Of a DNA stretch of 64,000 nucleotides, positions 16,697 to 26,372 are shown one piece after another. Source of the DNA: Candidatus Methylophosphatis roskildensis (GTDB lineage: Bacteria > Pseudomonadota > Gammaproteobacteria > Burkholderiales > Rhodocyclaceae); contig JADJEV010000003.1 in assembly GCA_016708905.1 (NCBI GenBank), positions 558,001 to 622,000 on the forward strand, given 5' to 3'. A program made the position numbers and the translations under genes. The notes under the pieces were generated by a model, which was not told the DNA's origin, searched no databases, and was given only the letters and a program-made list of their open reading frames with translations. Position 1 is the first letter of the stretch; each line of letters starts with the position of its first letter.

Positions 16697-19666
16697 TCAC
16701 TGCAGAATGTCCGCTACCTCCCGCGCAACCACGTACTGCGCGGGACTCTCCTGCACTGCCAGCGCCTTGAAGTGCGCCTTACCGCACTCGATCTTCGCGC
16801 GTTCCTTGTCCCGCAGATCGTCGACGAATAGCCCGCTCTTGGTCTCGACCACGAAGTACAGCCGCTCGGCGCCGTCCTTCTCGATCAGCACCGCCCAATC
16901 GGGGTTGTAGCTGCCCAACGGTGTCGACACGGTGAACCAGCCCGGGAGCTTGGCGTACACTTTGATCGCGCTGTTCATCTCGAGCTGGTCGCCGAAGGTG
17001 CGCTCGGTGTCCGAGTCGTAGACCACTTGCTCGTAAACGGCCTTCGTTGCGTCAAGAAGGTTCTTGAGATAACCGGTCAGCTCCTCCTGCTCGAACAGTT
17101 CCTGCGCGTAGTAATGCTCGTCGCCCAGACGCTGGTACCTGATGCCGTCCACGATGGCCAGGCGCTTGCAGCGGTTGATGGTCTCCGCGGTCAGCTCGAT
17201 GAAGGCCTGCGGGTTGCGCTTGAAGTCGTCGAGCCGCTGGCTGCCGCTCAGGATGCGCTGGATGCTCCGGCGGGTGAGCTGGGTGCGGTCCTGAAGGTCG
17301 GTCAACAGATCGGGCAGTTCGATGTCGGCTTCGTCGAGCACCACGGTCGCAGCGCCTTCCCGCTCAGTCGCCTCCACACCCGCCTTGCCGATCGCGATGT
17401 CGGCCTTGCGCCATTGCAGGCGCGTCTTCGGGATCGCAGGTGCCTGCTGCACTGCGCGGATGCAGCTCTCGATCAGCTTCTCGTTGTCGAATTGCACCCT
17501 GTACGTGGTCTTGTGCTTGATGCGGTCCCAGAGTGCCTTGAACTCGGGGCTGTGCAGCACCGCCTGCCGGGTACGCACTTGGCGGCGCTCGTCCGCGTTC
17601 TTGATCTCCAGCCGCCCCGCGAGCTTCTTGAGCACGGCCGTGATCTGGTCGAGTTGCGCGGCAAAGGGCTCGGGCACCGTGAGCGCGCCGTCCTTGAGCG
17701 CGCGCTTGAGCGAGTCCTGCACCTTGCCGCCGGCGTCGATATGCCCCGCCGCCTTCAGGTGTTCCCACAGCGCCTTCGATTGCTCCAAGCCGAGCGGCGC
17801 AGTGCTGCCGTCGGGCTTGGCGATCGTGACGCGGGCGAACTGGTGCGCCTCGACGACGCCGAAGCGAATGCCGGTGTCGGCCTCAATCTCCTTCTGCAGC
17901 TTCTCGGCAAACTGCTCGTAGCTCTCCATCGCCACCACTGTGAGCGTGTTCACCTCGAAGCCGCGGATGCGCTCGCCCTGCTGGTTGACGCACAGACGCA
18001 GGCCGCGCCCGATGGTCTGTCGGCGCTCGCGTTCGGTCTGGATATCACGCAGGGTGCAGATCTGAAAAACGTTAGGGTTGTCCCAGCCTTCCTTGAGCGC
18101 GGAATGGGAGAACATGAACTTGAGCGGCGTCTCGAAGCCGAGCAGCTTCTCCTTCTCCTTCATGATCAGGTTGTACGCACGCTCGGCGTTCTCACGATTC
18201 CCCGCGTTGTTCTCGGCCGTGTCGGTCCAGCCACCCTTCTTGTCGATCGAGAAGTAGCCGTTGTGCACCTCCTCGGCGGCGCGCGTCAGGTCCACTTCCT
18301 GGAATAGCGTGCGGTAGTCGGGCAGGTTCGCCGCGCGCCGGCACTCCTCTTCGAAGATGCGTGCGTAGTCGCCTTTGACGGCGTTGCCGTCCGCATCGTA
18401 GCTCCGGTACTTGGCCACCTCGTCGATGAAGAACAGCGAGAGCACCTTGATGCCCTGCGGACGCAGCCGCTTCTCCTTGTCGAGATGCTCGCGGATGGTG
18501 CGGCGGATCATCTCGCGCTGCACCGCCAGCGCGTCCACGTCGCCCCAGGCCTGACCGGGCTTCAGGTACTGCTCGCCCCCGGGAACGCGCAGCTCCACGT
18601 ATTCGTCGCCCTTGGCCACGCGGATCTCGCCGATGCGGCAGTCCGCGTAGAGGGCGCGGCCCGTGGTCTGCTCCAGGTTGTCGCCGTCCTGCACGGTGAC
18701 TTCCTGCCGTCGGACGCCACCACCGGCGGCCTGCACGTCCAGCTCGACCCGCGCGCTGATCGTGCCGCGCTTGTTGCTCACCGAAACCAGCCGCACGTAG
18801 GGCTTGTTGTGTGCATCCTCCACGGTGGCCGAGGCCACCTCGATCTGCTTCACCAGTCGCTTCTCGTAGGCGTCCACCGCATCCAGCCGGTAGACCATGT
18901 GGTGCTTGTCCACGTGGGTGGCCGAGTATCGCAAGGTGCACAGCGGATTCATCGCATCAAGCGCTTCCTTGCCACGACCTTCAAGTCCGCCGTCCACGCT
19001 CTGCGGCTCGTCCACGATGACGATGGGCCGGGTGGCCTTGATCAGGTCGATGGGCTTCTCGCCGCCGGTCTTCTCGCTGTCCTTGTAGAGGTTGTTGACG
19101 TCCTTCTTGTTGATGGCCCCGACGGTCACGACCATGATCTGGATGCTCGCGCTGGTGGCGAAGTTGCGCACCTGGCCGAGCTTGGCTGAGTCGTAGAGGA
19201 AGTAGTCGAAGGGCACGCCGGCGTAGAGGCCCTTGAAGTGCTCCTCGGTGATCTGGAGCGACTTGTACACGCCCTCCTTGATCGCCACCGACGGCACCAC
19301 GATGACGAACTTGCTGAAGCCGTAGCGCTTGTTCAGCTCGAAGATGGAGCGAAGATAGACGTAGGTCTTGCCGGTGCCGGTCTCCATCTCCACCGTAAAG
19401 TCGCCTGAGGCCAGCGAGCCGGACGGCGGCAGGCCGTGACGGAGCTGGATGTCGGCGAGGTTCTTGAGCAATTCGTCGTCGAGTAGGGTGAGACGGTTGC
19501 CGACTCCGAGGTCGCTCTCGGCGAAGGCTAGCCGACCCTGCGGGTCCGCCACGTCGCGCGTGACAGTGAACTCCGTGCGGCAGATCTCCTGCCCGCGAAA
19601 CAGGTCGCACACCGCCTCGATGGCCTGGAGCTGGCAGTCGAGGTTGGGTTCGAAGTGGAGCTTCAT
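16697..19666 (-). CDS. Type III restriction enzyme, Res subunit
   Basis: Full-length Res, 989 residues. Res is the ATP-driven translocase and nuclease of type III systems and cleaves only in complex with Mod. A Walker A motif lies at about 95-101 (ETGTGKT) and the DExx box at about 219-222 (VIVDEPQSVDGG). Helicase motifs continue (LRYSATH; RQTIGRGLRL), and a PD-(D/E)xK nuclease near the C-terminus shows NPDWAVLIEKD and VVETKSG. It begins at an ATG 11 bp downstream of the mod stop. The frame is intact although its partner Mod is internally deleted, so restriction is probably abolished. It is the last gene of a minus-strand operon. Confidence 0.92.
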   Translation of the reverse strand: MKLHFEPNLDCQLQAIEAVCDLFRGQEICRTEFTVTRDVADPQGRLAFAESDLGVGNRLTLLDDELLKNLADIQLRHGLPPSGSLASGDFTVEMETGTGKTYVYLRSIFELNKRYGFSKFVIVVPSVAIKEGVYKSLQITEEHFKGLYAGVPFDYFLYDSAKLGQVRNFATSASIQIMVVTVGAINKKDVNNLYKDSEKTGGEKPIDLIKATRPIVIVDEPQSVDGGLEGRGKEALDAMNPLCTLRYSATHVDKHHMVYRLDAVDAYEKRLVKQIEVASATVEDAHNKPYVRLVSVSNKRGTISARVELDVQAAGGGVRRQEVTVQDGDNLEQTTGRALYADCRIGEIRVAKGDEYVELRVPGGEQYLKPGQAWGDVDALAVQREMIRRTIREHLDKEKRLRPQGIKVLSLFFIDEVAKYRSYDADGNAVKGDYARIFEEECRRAANLPDYRTLFQEVDLTRAAEEVHNGYFSIDKKGGWTDTAENNAGNRENAERAYNLIMKEKEKLLGFETPLKFMFSHSALKEGWDNPNVFQICTLRDIQTERERRQTIGRGLRLCVNQQGERIRGFEVNTLTVVAMESYEQFAEKLQKEIEADTGIRFGVVEAHQFARVTIAKPDGSTAPLGLEQSKALWEHLKAAGHIDAGGKVQDSLKRALKDGALTVPEPFAAQLDQITAVLKKLAGRLEIKNADERRQVRTRQAVLHSPEFKALWDRIKHKTTYRVQFDNEKLIESCIRAVQQAPAIPKTRLQWRKADIAIGKAGVEATEREGAATVVLDEADIELPDLLTDLQDRTQLTRRSIQRILSGSQRLDDFKRNPQAFIELTAETINRCKRLAIVDGIRYQRLGDEHYYAQELFEQEELTGYLKNLLDATKAVYEQVVYDSDTERTFGDQLEMNSAIKVYAKLPGWFTVSTPLGSYNPDWAVLIEKDGAERLYFVVETKSGLFVDDLRDKERAKIECGKAHFKALAVQESPAQYVVAREVADILQ

Positions 19667-19676
19667 CGCCGCGTCC

Positions 19677-21159
19677 TCACAGGCTTCGCACGTTCGTGAG
19701 GCCGTGCTGGTTCAGGATCGCGGCGAGATTGGTCTTGGCCACATCGTCGGCGAAGGCGCTGTCGCGGAAGACGCAGGTGGTGTCGCCGGCCGGTTCGAGT
19801 GCTTTGTGCCAGGCGACGATGCCCTGCGCGAGTGGCTCCACTTCGTCGCGGGTAATCTCGGTGGCGAGACAGGTCAGCAGCACGCCGCCGCCGATGCTGT
19901 GCACGGCCTTCCCGGCGATGGTCCTCGCTTCGATCGGCACGCAGAGATCGAGGCCGAGCTTGAGCAGCAGCTCGTAGAGGATGTCGCCCTCAGTTCGGTC
20001 TGCCTTCAGGTGCTCCTGGTTGTCGAGCAGGGTCCGGTCGAGGTCATCGCGGTCCGGCTCCCACGCGCGGATGTTGCTGGAGTCGAGCTTGAAGACGCGG
20101 AAGCCGAGGTCGCCGGCGAACATCGGGTTCTCGTCCTTGACATTCTTCGCGGCGCGGCGGAGGCGCTCTTTGGTCAGCTCGGCGATGTTGCGGGGCCGCT
20201 TCAGCTTGTCGCAGAAGTCGGCGGCGACCTTCTGATCTTTGCTTTCCGGGTCAAGCGGCTCGGGTAGCTGCACAAGGATAAAGTGGCGGTTGCCTGCGTC
20301 TGCTGCATTCTGGGCCATCACAGCGTGGCCGGTAGTGCCGGAACCAGCGAAGTAATCGACGACGAGTGCGTTCTTTAACCGCGCGCTCATTCAGAAACGC
20401 CAATGAGTTCGCGCATACGAGGACATATTCGTGACCACTTGACATAAGCTTGGCGTCGTTCTTCCGGCTTTTCTCCCACACCAGCACGGCGACAAAGTTC
20501 TCTGCTCCAAATATCTCATCGCAGACAGTCCTGAGGTTCGCAATCTCTTTGTCGTCGATGCTCATCAAGATTACGCCATCACGCGTCAGCAGACTTCTGG
20601 CGACCTTCAGACGCGGCAGCACCATATTCAACCAGTTTGTGTGAAACCGTCCGCTGGCTTCGGTATTGCTGCTGATCGTCCGCCCACCCTCCACCTGCCC
20701 GGTCAGCTCCAGATAATTCTTGATGTTGTCCTTGAAGTCGTCGGGATAGACGAAATCCTTGCCGGTGTTGTACGGCGGGTCGATGTAGATGAGCTTCACC
20801 TTGCCGGCGTAGCTCTTCTGCAGGAGCTTCAGCACCTCCAGGTTGTCGCCCTCGATCATCAGGTTCTGCGTGGTGTCCCAGTCCACGCTGTCCTCGGGGC
20901 AGGGGCGCAGAGTGCCAGTGCTGGGCGTGAGCGCGAGCTGCCGCGCGCGACGCTTGCCGTGCCAGTTGAGGCCGTACTTCTCGTCGGCATTGGTGACGGT
21001 CTGGTCGCCCACCAGTTGCTTGAGCACGTCTACGTTCACGGCGGCGCCGTCCGGCCCCTCGGTGACCAGCTCTGGGAACAGCGCCTTGAGCCGCTCGACG
21101 TTCTCGGCCACGAGGTCGGGGCTGTGGGTCTCGGGGTCGTTGACGGTCAGCTTCTTCAT
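19677..21159 (-). pseudogene. Type III DNA methyltransferase Mod, internal deletion and frameshift
   Basis: N-terminal and C-terminal parts of a beta-class adenine methyltransferase. The first part starts at the ATG at 21159 (SD-like GAGGAA; an upstream ATG at 21177 overlaps the previous stop as ATGA) and has the catalytic DPPY at residues 127-130 (LIYIDPPYNTGKDF). It diverges after YVLVCANSLAFLNE near 20400. The second part, in another frame, starts near 20390 and carries the SAM-binding FxGxG (VVDYFAGSGTTGHAV), then VQLPEPLD and the C-terminal region. The 200 or more residues normally between them, including the target-recognition region, are absent. The enzyme should be inactive. Confidence 0.88.
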
Positions 21160-21173
21160 CGGTTCCTCGTTCC

Positions 21174-21932
21174 TCATAGCCTTGTGAGCGCGGCGGCGCG
21201 GGCGGCCTCGACGCGCTTGAGTTCCAGGTTCAGTGACATCTGCTTCGGCACCTGCTTTTCCTTCGCGGCTGCTGCACGCAGGCGGGTGATCTCGGCATTC
21301 AACCGGGCGCATTCCGCAAGTGCGTCCCGCCTCGCCGCCGCCTGTTCGCGGGAGGGGGATACCGCGAAGCGGCCCGTCACCCGGGAGGCGAGCAGGGCGA
21401 GGAGCGTGTCGACCCAGCCCTGGTAGAGCAGGTACAGGTCGGCGCGGGGCTGGAGGCCCAGCGACAGCGAATCGTGGAATGACGACTGCGGCCCGTCGGG
21501 CTCCAAAGCCGCCATTGCAACCGACACCGGCTCGCCTTCCAGCACCGTACCCCCCGCTTCACCCTGCGACCAGCGCTTGTGGGCCAGCGACAGCGTGAGG
21601 CGTGCGCCTTCCGCCATGATGAGAAACACCGGATAGGGCACCGCGCGGTGGATCAGCTCGGCGATCCGGTTCGCATTCGCGGCGTCCCGGATCGCCACGC
21701 TCAGCACGGCGATCTCGAGGTACTCGCGTACCACGTCGCGGAAAGCCGGTACGCCGATGGTGGTGGGCTTGAGCGTCGCCACCCACTGCATTTCCTCGAT
21801 GCCCTCGTTGATGCGCCGCTTGTCCGCGGCCGTCGGCGCGCCGTGCTGCACCAGCAGCGTCTTGGGCACGCGGCGATCCACCCGTGCGCCGGGCGGCAGG
21901 TCGAGCGCGGCGATGAGGTCGGCGGCGTTCAT
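21174..21932 (-). CDS. DUF4391 domain protein
   Basis: A 252-residue protein resembling the DUF4391 family, often found beside type III-like Mod/Res genes and SNF2 helicases; its biochemical role is not established. Recognisable stretches are VPKTLLVQHGAPTAADKR, a central IEEMQWVATLKPTTIGVPAF and a C-terminal coiled-coil-like helix (residues about 205-250, rich in Ala, Arg, Glu and Lys). Start ATG at 21932. The stop TGA overlaps a possible Mod start (ATGA), and the upstream ATPase ends 5 bp before this start, so all three genes are probably co-translated. Confidence 0.7.
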   Translation of the reverse strand: MNAADLIAALDLPPGARVDRRVPKTLLVQHGAPTAADKRRINEGIEEMQWVATLKPTTIGVPAFRDVVREYLEIAVLSVAIRDAANANRIAELIHRAVPYPVFLIMAEGARLTLSLAHKRWSQGEAGGTVLEGEPVSVAMAALEPDGPQSSFHDSLSLGLQPRADLYLLYQGWVDTLLALLASRVTGRFAVSPSREQAAARRDALAECARLNAEITRLRAAAAKEKQVPKQMSLNLELKRVEAARAAALTRL

Positions 21933-21936
21933 CGGC

Positions 21937-23091
21937 TCATGCCTGGAAGAGCCGCCCGGGCTCGGCGAGCGAGGCCAGCGGCACGGCTTCCACCCGGTCC
22001 GCCAAGGGGTACCGCCGGGCACCGGGATACACCACCGCAACGCGCTCCATGCCCAGGTCAGCAAGCGCGTTGCGGATCGACGGCGTCATACGCGGGGCAT
22101 CCACGCGCTTGCACTCGACGCCATACAACTTGCCCTGGCGCTGCAGCAGCAGATCGATTTCGGCGCCCTGATGCGTCGCCCAGAACGCGGCATCGGTGTG
22201 AGGCTCGGTGGCGAGCACTTGCTCGATGGCGAACCCTTCCCACGACGCGCCAAGCTTCGGGTGGTGGAGGAGCGCCGTGCGGTCTTCGATGCCGAGCAAC
22301 TCGTGGAGCAGCCCGGAGTCGCGCACATAGACCTTGGGCGACTTGACCTGGCGTTTCCGCAGATTCGCGTGCCATGGCTGCAACTGGCGTAGCACCAGTG
22401 CATCGGTCAACAGGTCGAGATAGCTGCGCACCGTGGGTTCGCTCACGCCCAGAGCACGCGCCGGCTCGGCGTTGTTCCAGATTTGCGCGTGATAGTGCGC
22501 CACCATGGTCCAGAAGCGGCGCATGGCGGTGGACGCGACCCGAACCCCCCACTGTGGCAGGTCGCGTTCGACGAGCGTATCGATGAAGTTGCGTCGCCAG
22601 CGGACCGAGGCGATTTCGTTCGTGGCCAGCAGGGCTTCGGGAAATCCGCCGCGTTCCCAGAGTCGCTCGACCTCCGGCGTCCCGACCTCGTCGAGGGTGA
22701 ACCCCGTCATGCGCAGGTGCTCGGCACGGCCGGCAAGGCTCTCGGAACTCTGCCGAAGCAGCTCCCCTGATGCGCTCCCCAGGATGAGGAAGCGTGCGGG
22801 CAGCGGACGCCGATCGGCGAGCACGCGCAGCAGCGGAAAGAGGTCCGGCGCGCGCTGGACTTCGTCGATCACCACGAGGCCGGTGAGCGGTTCGAGGGCC
22901 GTCATCGGCTGCTCGAAGAGCGCGACGGTACGGGGGTCTTCGAGGTCGAAGTAGGTGGGTGCAGCGGGATCGAGAAGCTGGCGGGCGAGGGTCGTCTTGC
23001 CGCACTGGCGCGGGCCGGTCAGCACCACGACTGGCCGGCGTTCCAGCGCGTCGTGAAGCGACTGCAGCAGGCGGGGCCGGGCAAGAGTCAT
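21937..23091 (-). CDS. AAA ATPase with DUF4143 domain
   Basis: A 384-residue ATPase of the AAA_14/DUF4143 type. Walker A is at 26-33 (GPRQCGKT) and Walker B at about 73-77 (VVIDE, then VQRAPDL). A winged-helix-like middle (ARALGVSEPTVRSYLDLLTD) and a C-terminal DUF4143 region with a nuclease-like signature (GAEIDLLLQRQGKLYGVECK) follow. Such genes occur widely in bacteria, often in accessory loci, and their function is unclear. This one sits between the SNF2 helicase and the DUF4391 gene. A long palindrome lies just upstream of its start, which suggests its own promoter and repression. It may be cargo inserted into the R-M operon. Confidence 0.82.
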   Translation of the reverse strand: MTLARPRLLQSLHDALERRPVVVLTGPRQCGKTTLARQLLDPAAPTYFDLEDPRTVALFEQPMTALEPLTGLVVIDEVQRAPDLFPLLRVLADRRPLPARFLILGSASGELLRQSSESLAGRAEHLRMTGFTLDEVGTPEVERLWERGGFPEALLATNEIASVRWRRNFIDTLVERDLPQWGVRVASTAMRRFWTMVAHYHAQIWNNAEPARALGVSEPTVRSYLDLLTDALVLRQLQPWHANLRKRQVKSPKVYVRDSGLLHELLGIEDRTALLHHPKLGASWEGFAIEQVLATEPHTDAAFWATHQGAEIDLLLQRQGKLYGVECKRVDAPRMTPSIRNALADLGMERVAVVYPGARRYPLADRVEAVPLASLAEPGRLFQA

Positions 23092-23103
23092 GGCCGAAAC
23101 ATA

Positions 23104-23140
23104 CCATGAAAATACAAAACGTCAATTTGTGTTTTCATGG
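23104..23140. promoter_or_regulatory. Long palindrome upstream of the AAA/DUF4143 gene
   Basis: Two 15-bp arms, CCATGAAAATACAAA at 23104-23118 and the complement of CCATGAAAACACAAA at 23126-23140, match at 14 of 15 positions around a 7-bp spacer. The sequence is AT-rich in an otherwise GC-rich locus and lies 13-49 bp upstream of the ATPase start, between it and the helicase stop. This is the pattern of an operator for a dimeric repressor or of autoregulation. No classical promoter was assigned with confidence. Confidence 0.55.
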
Positions 23141-23158
23141 TCACTGTAGCCCGCTCAC

Positions 23159-26100
23159 TCAGGTCGCTGTCTCCGGCAGGATCACCAAGAACGCCACGAC
23201 CTCGAAGTCGTCCATCCCCGCGAACTCGCCCGCCAGCGCGTGCGTGCCGCCCGGCGTGAACAGGCTGGCGACGGCGCGTTCCTCGGTCTTGCCCACCACC
23301 GACGCCACCGCGGCGGCGAGCAGGCGCTGCGCATAGCGCATGTCCTCGCCCTGCCCGGTGGCCTTGTCGAAGCGGGCGCAGGCCGCGGCGTCAGGCAGGT
23401 CGCGGCCCACGCACAGGCGCTTCAGGCGGTCGAGGATCTGCTTGGCCTGCGTGAACGGCAGCAGCACGGCGCCGTCGTCGCCCACGTGCACGAGGTAGTG
23501 CGGCGCCAGCGGGTAGCCCGGCTCGAACGCCCGCGTGGCGGCCGCGACAGCCGCGCCCTCGGCGCGCAGGCAGAAGACGATGCCCGGCGGGATCTCGGCG
23601 TCCGCCGAAGTGGTGACGGCCATCGTGCCCAGCGGCAGCGTCTCGAGCACGCCGGGGTTTGCGCGCAGGTACTCGGCCAGGTCGATGCGGAAGTCGGTGA
23701 GCGTGAGATCGGCGATGGAGACGCCGGTGGACAGGTCCTCCAGGTCGATCACCGCATCCTGCAGCTTGAGCAACTGCTTGCGGCGGTACTCGAGGTCGTT
23801 CATCGGGTTGCCGGACTGCTGCTCGATCAGGTTCTCCTCGCCGGTGGCGGAAATATCGAGCAGCACCATGCGGCCGCTGACACGCTGCTCCAGATTGATG
23901 TACTCCTCCAGCTCCATGTTGGGCCAGAAGTTGACGAGCTGAATTCGCTCGTTGGGCGAGCCGAGACGATCGATGCGGCCGAAGCGCTGGATGATCCGCA
24001 CCGGGTTCCAGTGGATGTCGTAGTTGATGAGCCAGTCGCAATCCTGCAGGTTCTGGCCCTCGGAGATGCAGTCGGTGGCGATGAGCAGGTCGAGGTCACC
24101 TTCCCCGGCAAGGTCGTCGGGCCGTTCCTTCGAGCGCGGCGCGAAGGCGGTGAGGATCGACGCCAGGTCCTTGCGCAGGCGGGGCAGCGCGGTCTGGTTG
24201 CTGCCCGCGCCAGTGACCAGCGCCGCGTCCACGCCGAGGGTCGCCTTGGCCCACGGGGCGAGCTGCTCGTAGAGGTAGCGGGCGGTGTCGGCGAAGGCGG
24301 TGAACACGATCACCTTGCGGTTGCCGGGATTGATCGGGTGGCGGCACTTGTGTGCGATCACCTCGTGCAACGCGATGAGCTTGGCGTCGCGCGCGGCATC
24401 CACCTGCTGGGCGGCGGAGACGAGCGTGGCCAGCCGGTTGCGGTCCTCGATCAGATCCTGCTTCCACCGCACGAGGTCCACATCCTTGAGGAGCACTTTG
24501 ACCTTGCGGCCCACGACGAGACTGTCGAAAGCCGGATCGTCGAGGTCGAGGTCGTCGATCGTCACGTCGATCTCTTCCAGGTCCTCGGCCTGCGCCTCGA
24601 TGCGCGCGAGCGTCGCCTCCACGTCGCGCAGCTGGCGCTGCACGGTGAGCGCAAACGAGGGCACGGCGCTTTCCATGCGCTTGAGCACGTTGACGCGCAG
24701 CAGGTGGATCAGACTCTCCTCGCGGTCGACCTGGCGAAAGAAGCCGGTGCCGCCCTTCACCTGGGTGCTGTACTTGCGGTCGTAGGCCTCCTGCTTATGC
24801 GGCAGCACGTAGCGCAGGGGGGCATACGAGGCGAGGTTCAGGCGGCGGATCTCGAGGTTGATCTGGGCGATGGCAGGAAACGCGCCGGCGCGGTCCACGT
24901 CGGCCTTGATGTTGATGGGCTTGAGCCGCTCCGGAAAGCGGCCGGTCTCGGCAGTGCCGTAATACTTCTCGATGTGGCGGCGCGAGCGAGCGATGGTGAG
25001 CAGGTCGAGCAGCGTGAAGTAATCGAAGCCCAGCATCTCGATCAGCCGCGAAGGCGTACGCTCGGCGTCGTCGAGATCCAGCCAGCGGTTGAACTGCTTC
25101 TGCGCCAGCCGCGTGGTGGCGTCGATGCTGCCGATGCCGTGATCGATCAGCGCCGTGTCGTCGCCCTCGGTGGCGAAGGCGATCTGGTTGCGCAGGTCAG
25201 CGAGGCGGTTGTTGACCGGCGTGGCCGACAGCATCAGCAACGCGCGTCTTGACCCCCTCGCGGATGATCTTGCGCATCAGCCGGTCGTAGCGTGTCTCCC
25301 CGCCCGCCTGCGGCGTCTTCTTGTTGCGGAAGTTGTGCGACTCGTCGATGACCACGAGGTCGTAGTTGCCCCAGTTCACGTGGGCGAGGTCGATGTCCCC
25401 TGAGGAGCCGCCGTCGCGCGACAGGTCGGTGTGGTTGAGGACGTCGTAGTTGAACCGGTCCGACGCCAGGACGTTGCGGCGGTCGTTGGCCTTGTAGAGC
25501 GTCCAGTTGTCGCGCAGGCGTTTGGGGCAGAGGACGAGCACGCGGTCGTTGCGCAGCTCGTGGTACTTGATGATGGCAAGCGCCTCGAAGGTCTTTCCGA
25601 GGCCGACGCTGTCCGCGATGATGCAGCCGCCGAAGCGGTTGAGCTTGTCGATCGCGCCGACCACGCCATCGCGCTGGAACTTGTAGAGCTTCTTCCAGAC
25701 GACGGTGTTGCGGATGCCGGTGGCCGACTTGACGATCTGCTCTTCGTCGAGCTCGTCGCCGCGGCTGGCGAACAGATGATGGAGGGTGAGCGCGTAGGCG
25801 AGGTGCGGATCACGGTGGCGCGCGATCTGGTTGAGCGCTTCAAGGACCGCGGCCTTCGCGCCGGGATCGCTGGCGAGGCTCGCCCACTGAGCGTCGAACC
25901 ATTGGCTGAGGATCAGCGCTTCTTCCGGTGTCTCGGACGCTTGAATGAGGCTGAGCGGGTTGCCCGGCGTCAAACCGAGGCCGTCAGTGGTCAGCGCGAG
26001 CGACCCGAGAAGCGCTTGCACTGGACGATCAGATCCGTCGCGCACAACAAGCGTTCCCTGCGGTACGACGCCACGCGCGAGCCGGATGTCCGTGTTGCTG

Positions 26101-26372
26101 GTGAGCCAGTCGCGGACTCTGGCTGCCAGCCCGCGGGACTGGAGGCGGTTGCGTGAGGCACGATCTGCCGGCGAGCCGAGCAGGGGCAACTTAGTTGTTT
26201 CGGCCGGGAGCACCAACCGCGCCTCTCCGGCGCGGCGCAGCCGACCGAGCAGCGCCTCGCAGGCGAAGAGCGAGAGCCCCGGCGTCACGACATCGAGGCG
26301 ATGGCCCTTTGCGAGCACCGACTCGATCAGATTGGCGACCCGGTCATGTCCTATGTTGCTGACAAGCTTCAT
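23159..26372 (-). pseudogene. PLD-like/SNF2 helicase, frame broken once
   Basis: About 1,070 codons in two frames. The first starts at ATG 26372 (MKLVSNIGHDRVANLI) and carries a PLD-like N-terminal region without a clear HKD motif, then SNF2 motif I (ADSVGLGKTFEALAI) and the DEAH box (VVIDESHNFRN). The frame breaks near 25236-25245, where a run of three CG units (expected four for ...KTRALLMLSATP) shifts it. The second carries motif III (LMLSATPVNNR) and the C-terminal helicase lobe (IATDCISEGQNLQDCDWLIN, RIIQRFGRIDRLG) to the stop at 23159. The start codon overlaps the truncated hsdM stop. Related helicases accompany DUF4391-Mod-Res operons. The protein is probably inactive unless the break is a sequencing error. 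Confidence 0.82.

Noticed and set aside
17027..18307. Plus-strand frame of 426 codons opposite the Res gene
   Set aside because: It is antisense to conserved Res sequence and has no family signature of its own.
23240..25252. Long plus-strand frame of 670 codons opposite the SNF2 helicase
   Set aside because: It is antisense to clear helicase motifs, and its composition (Val, Leu, Arg, Ala and His rich) is that of a shadow frame in GC-rich DNA.
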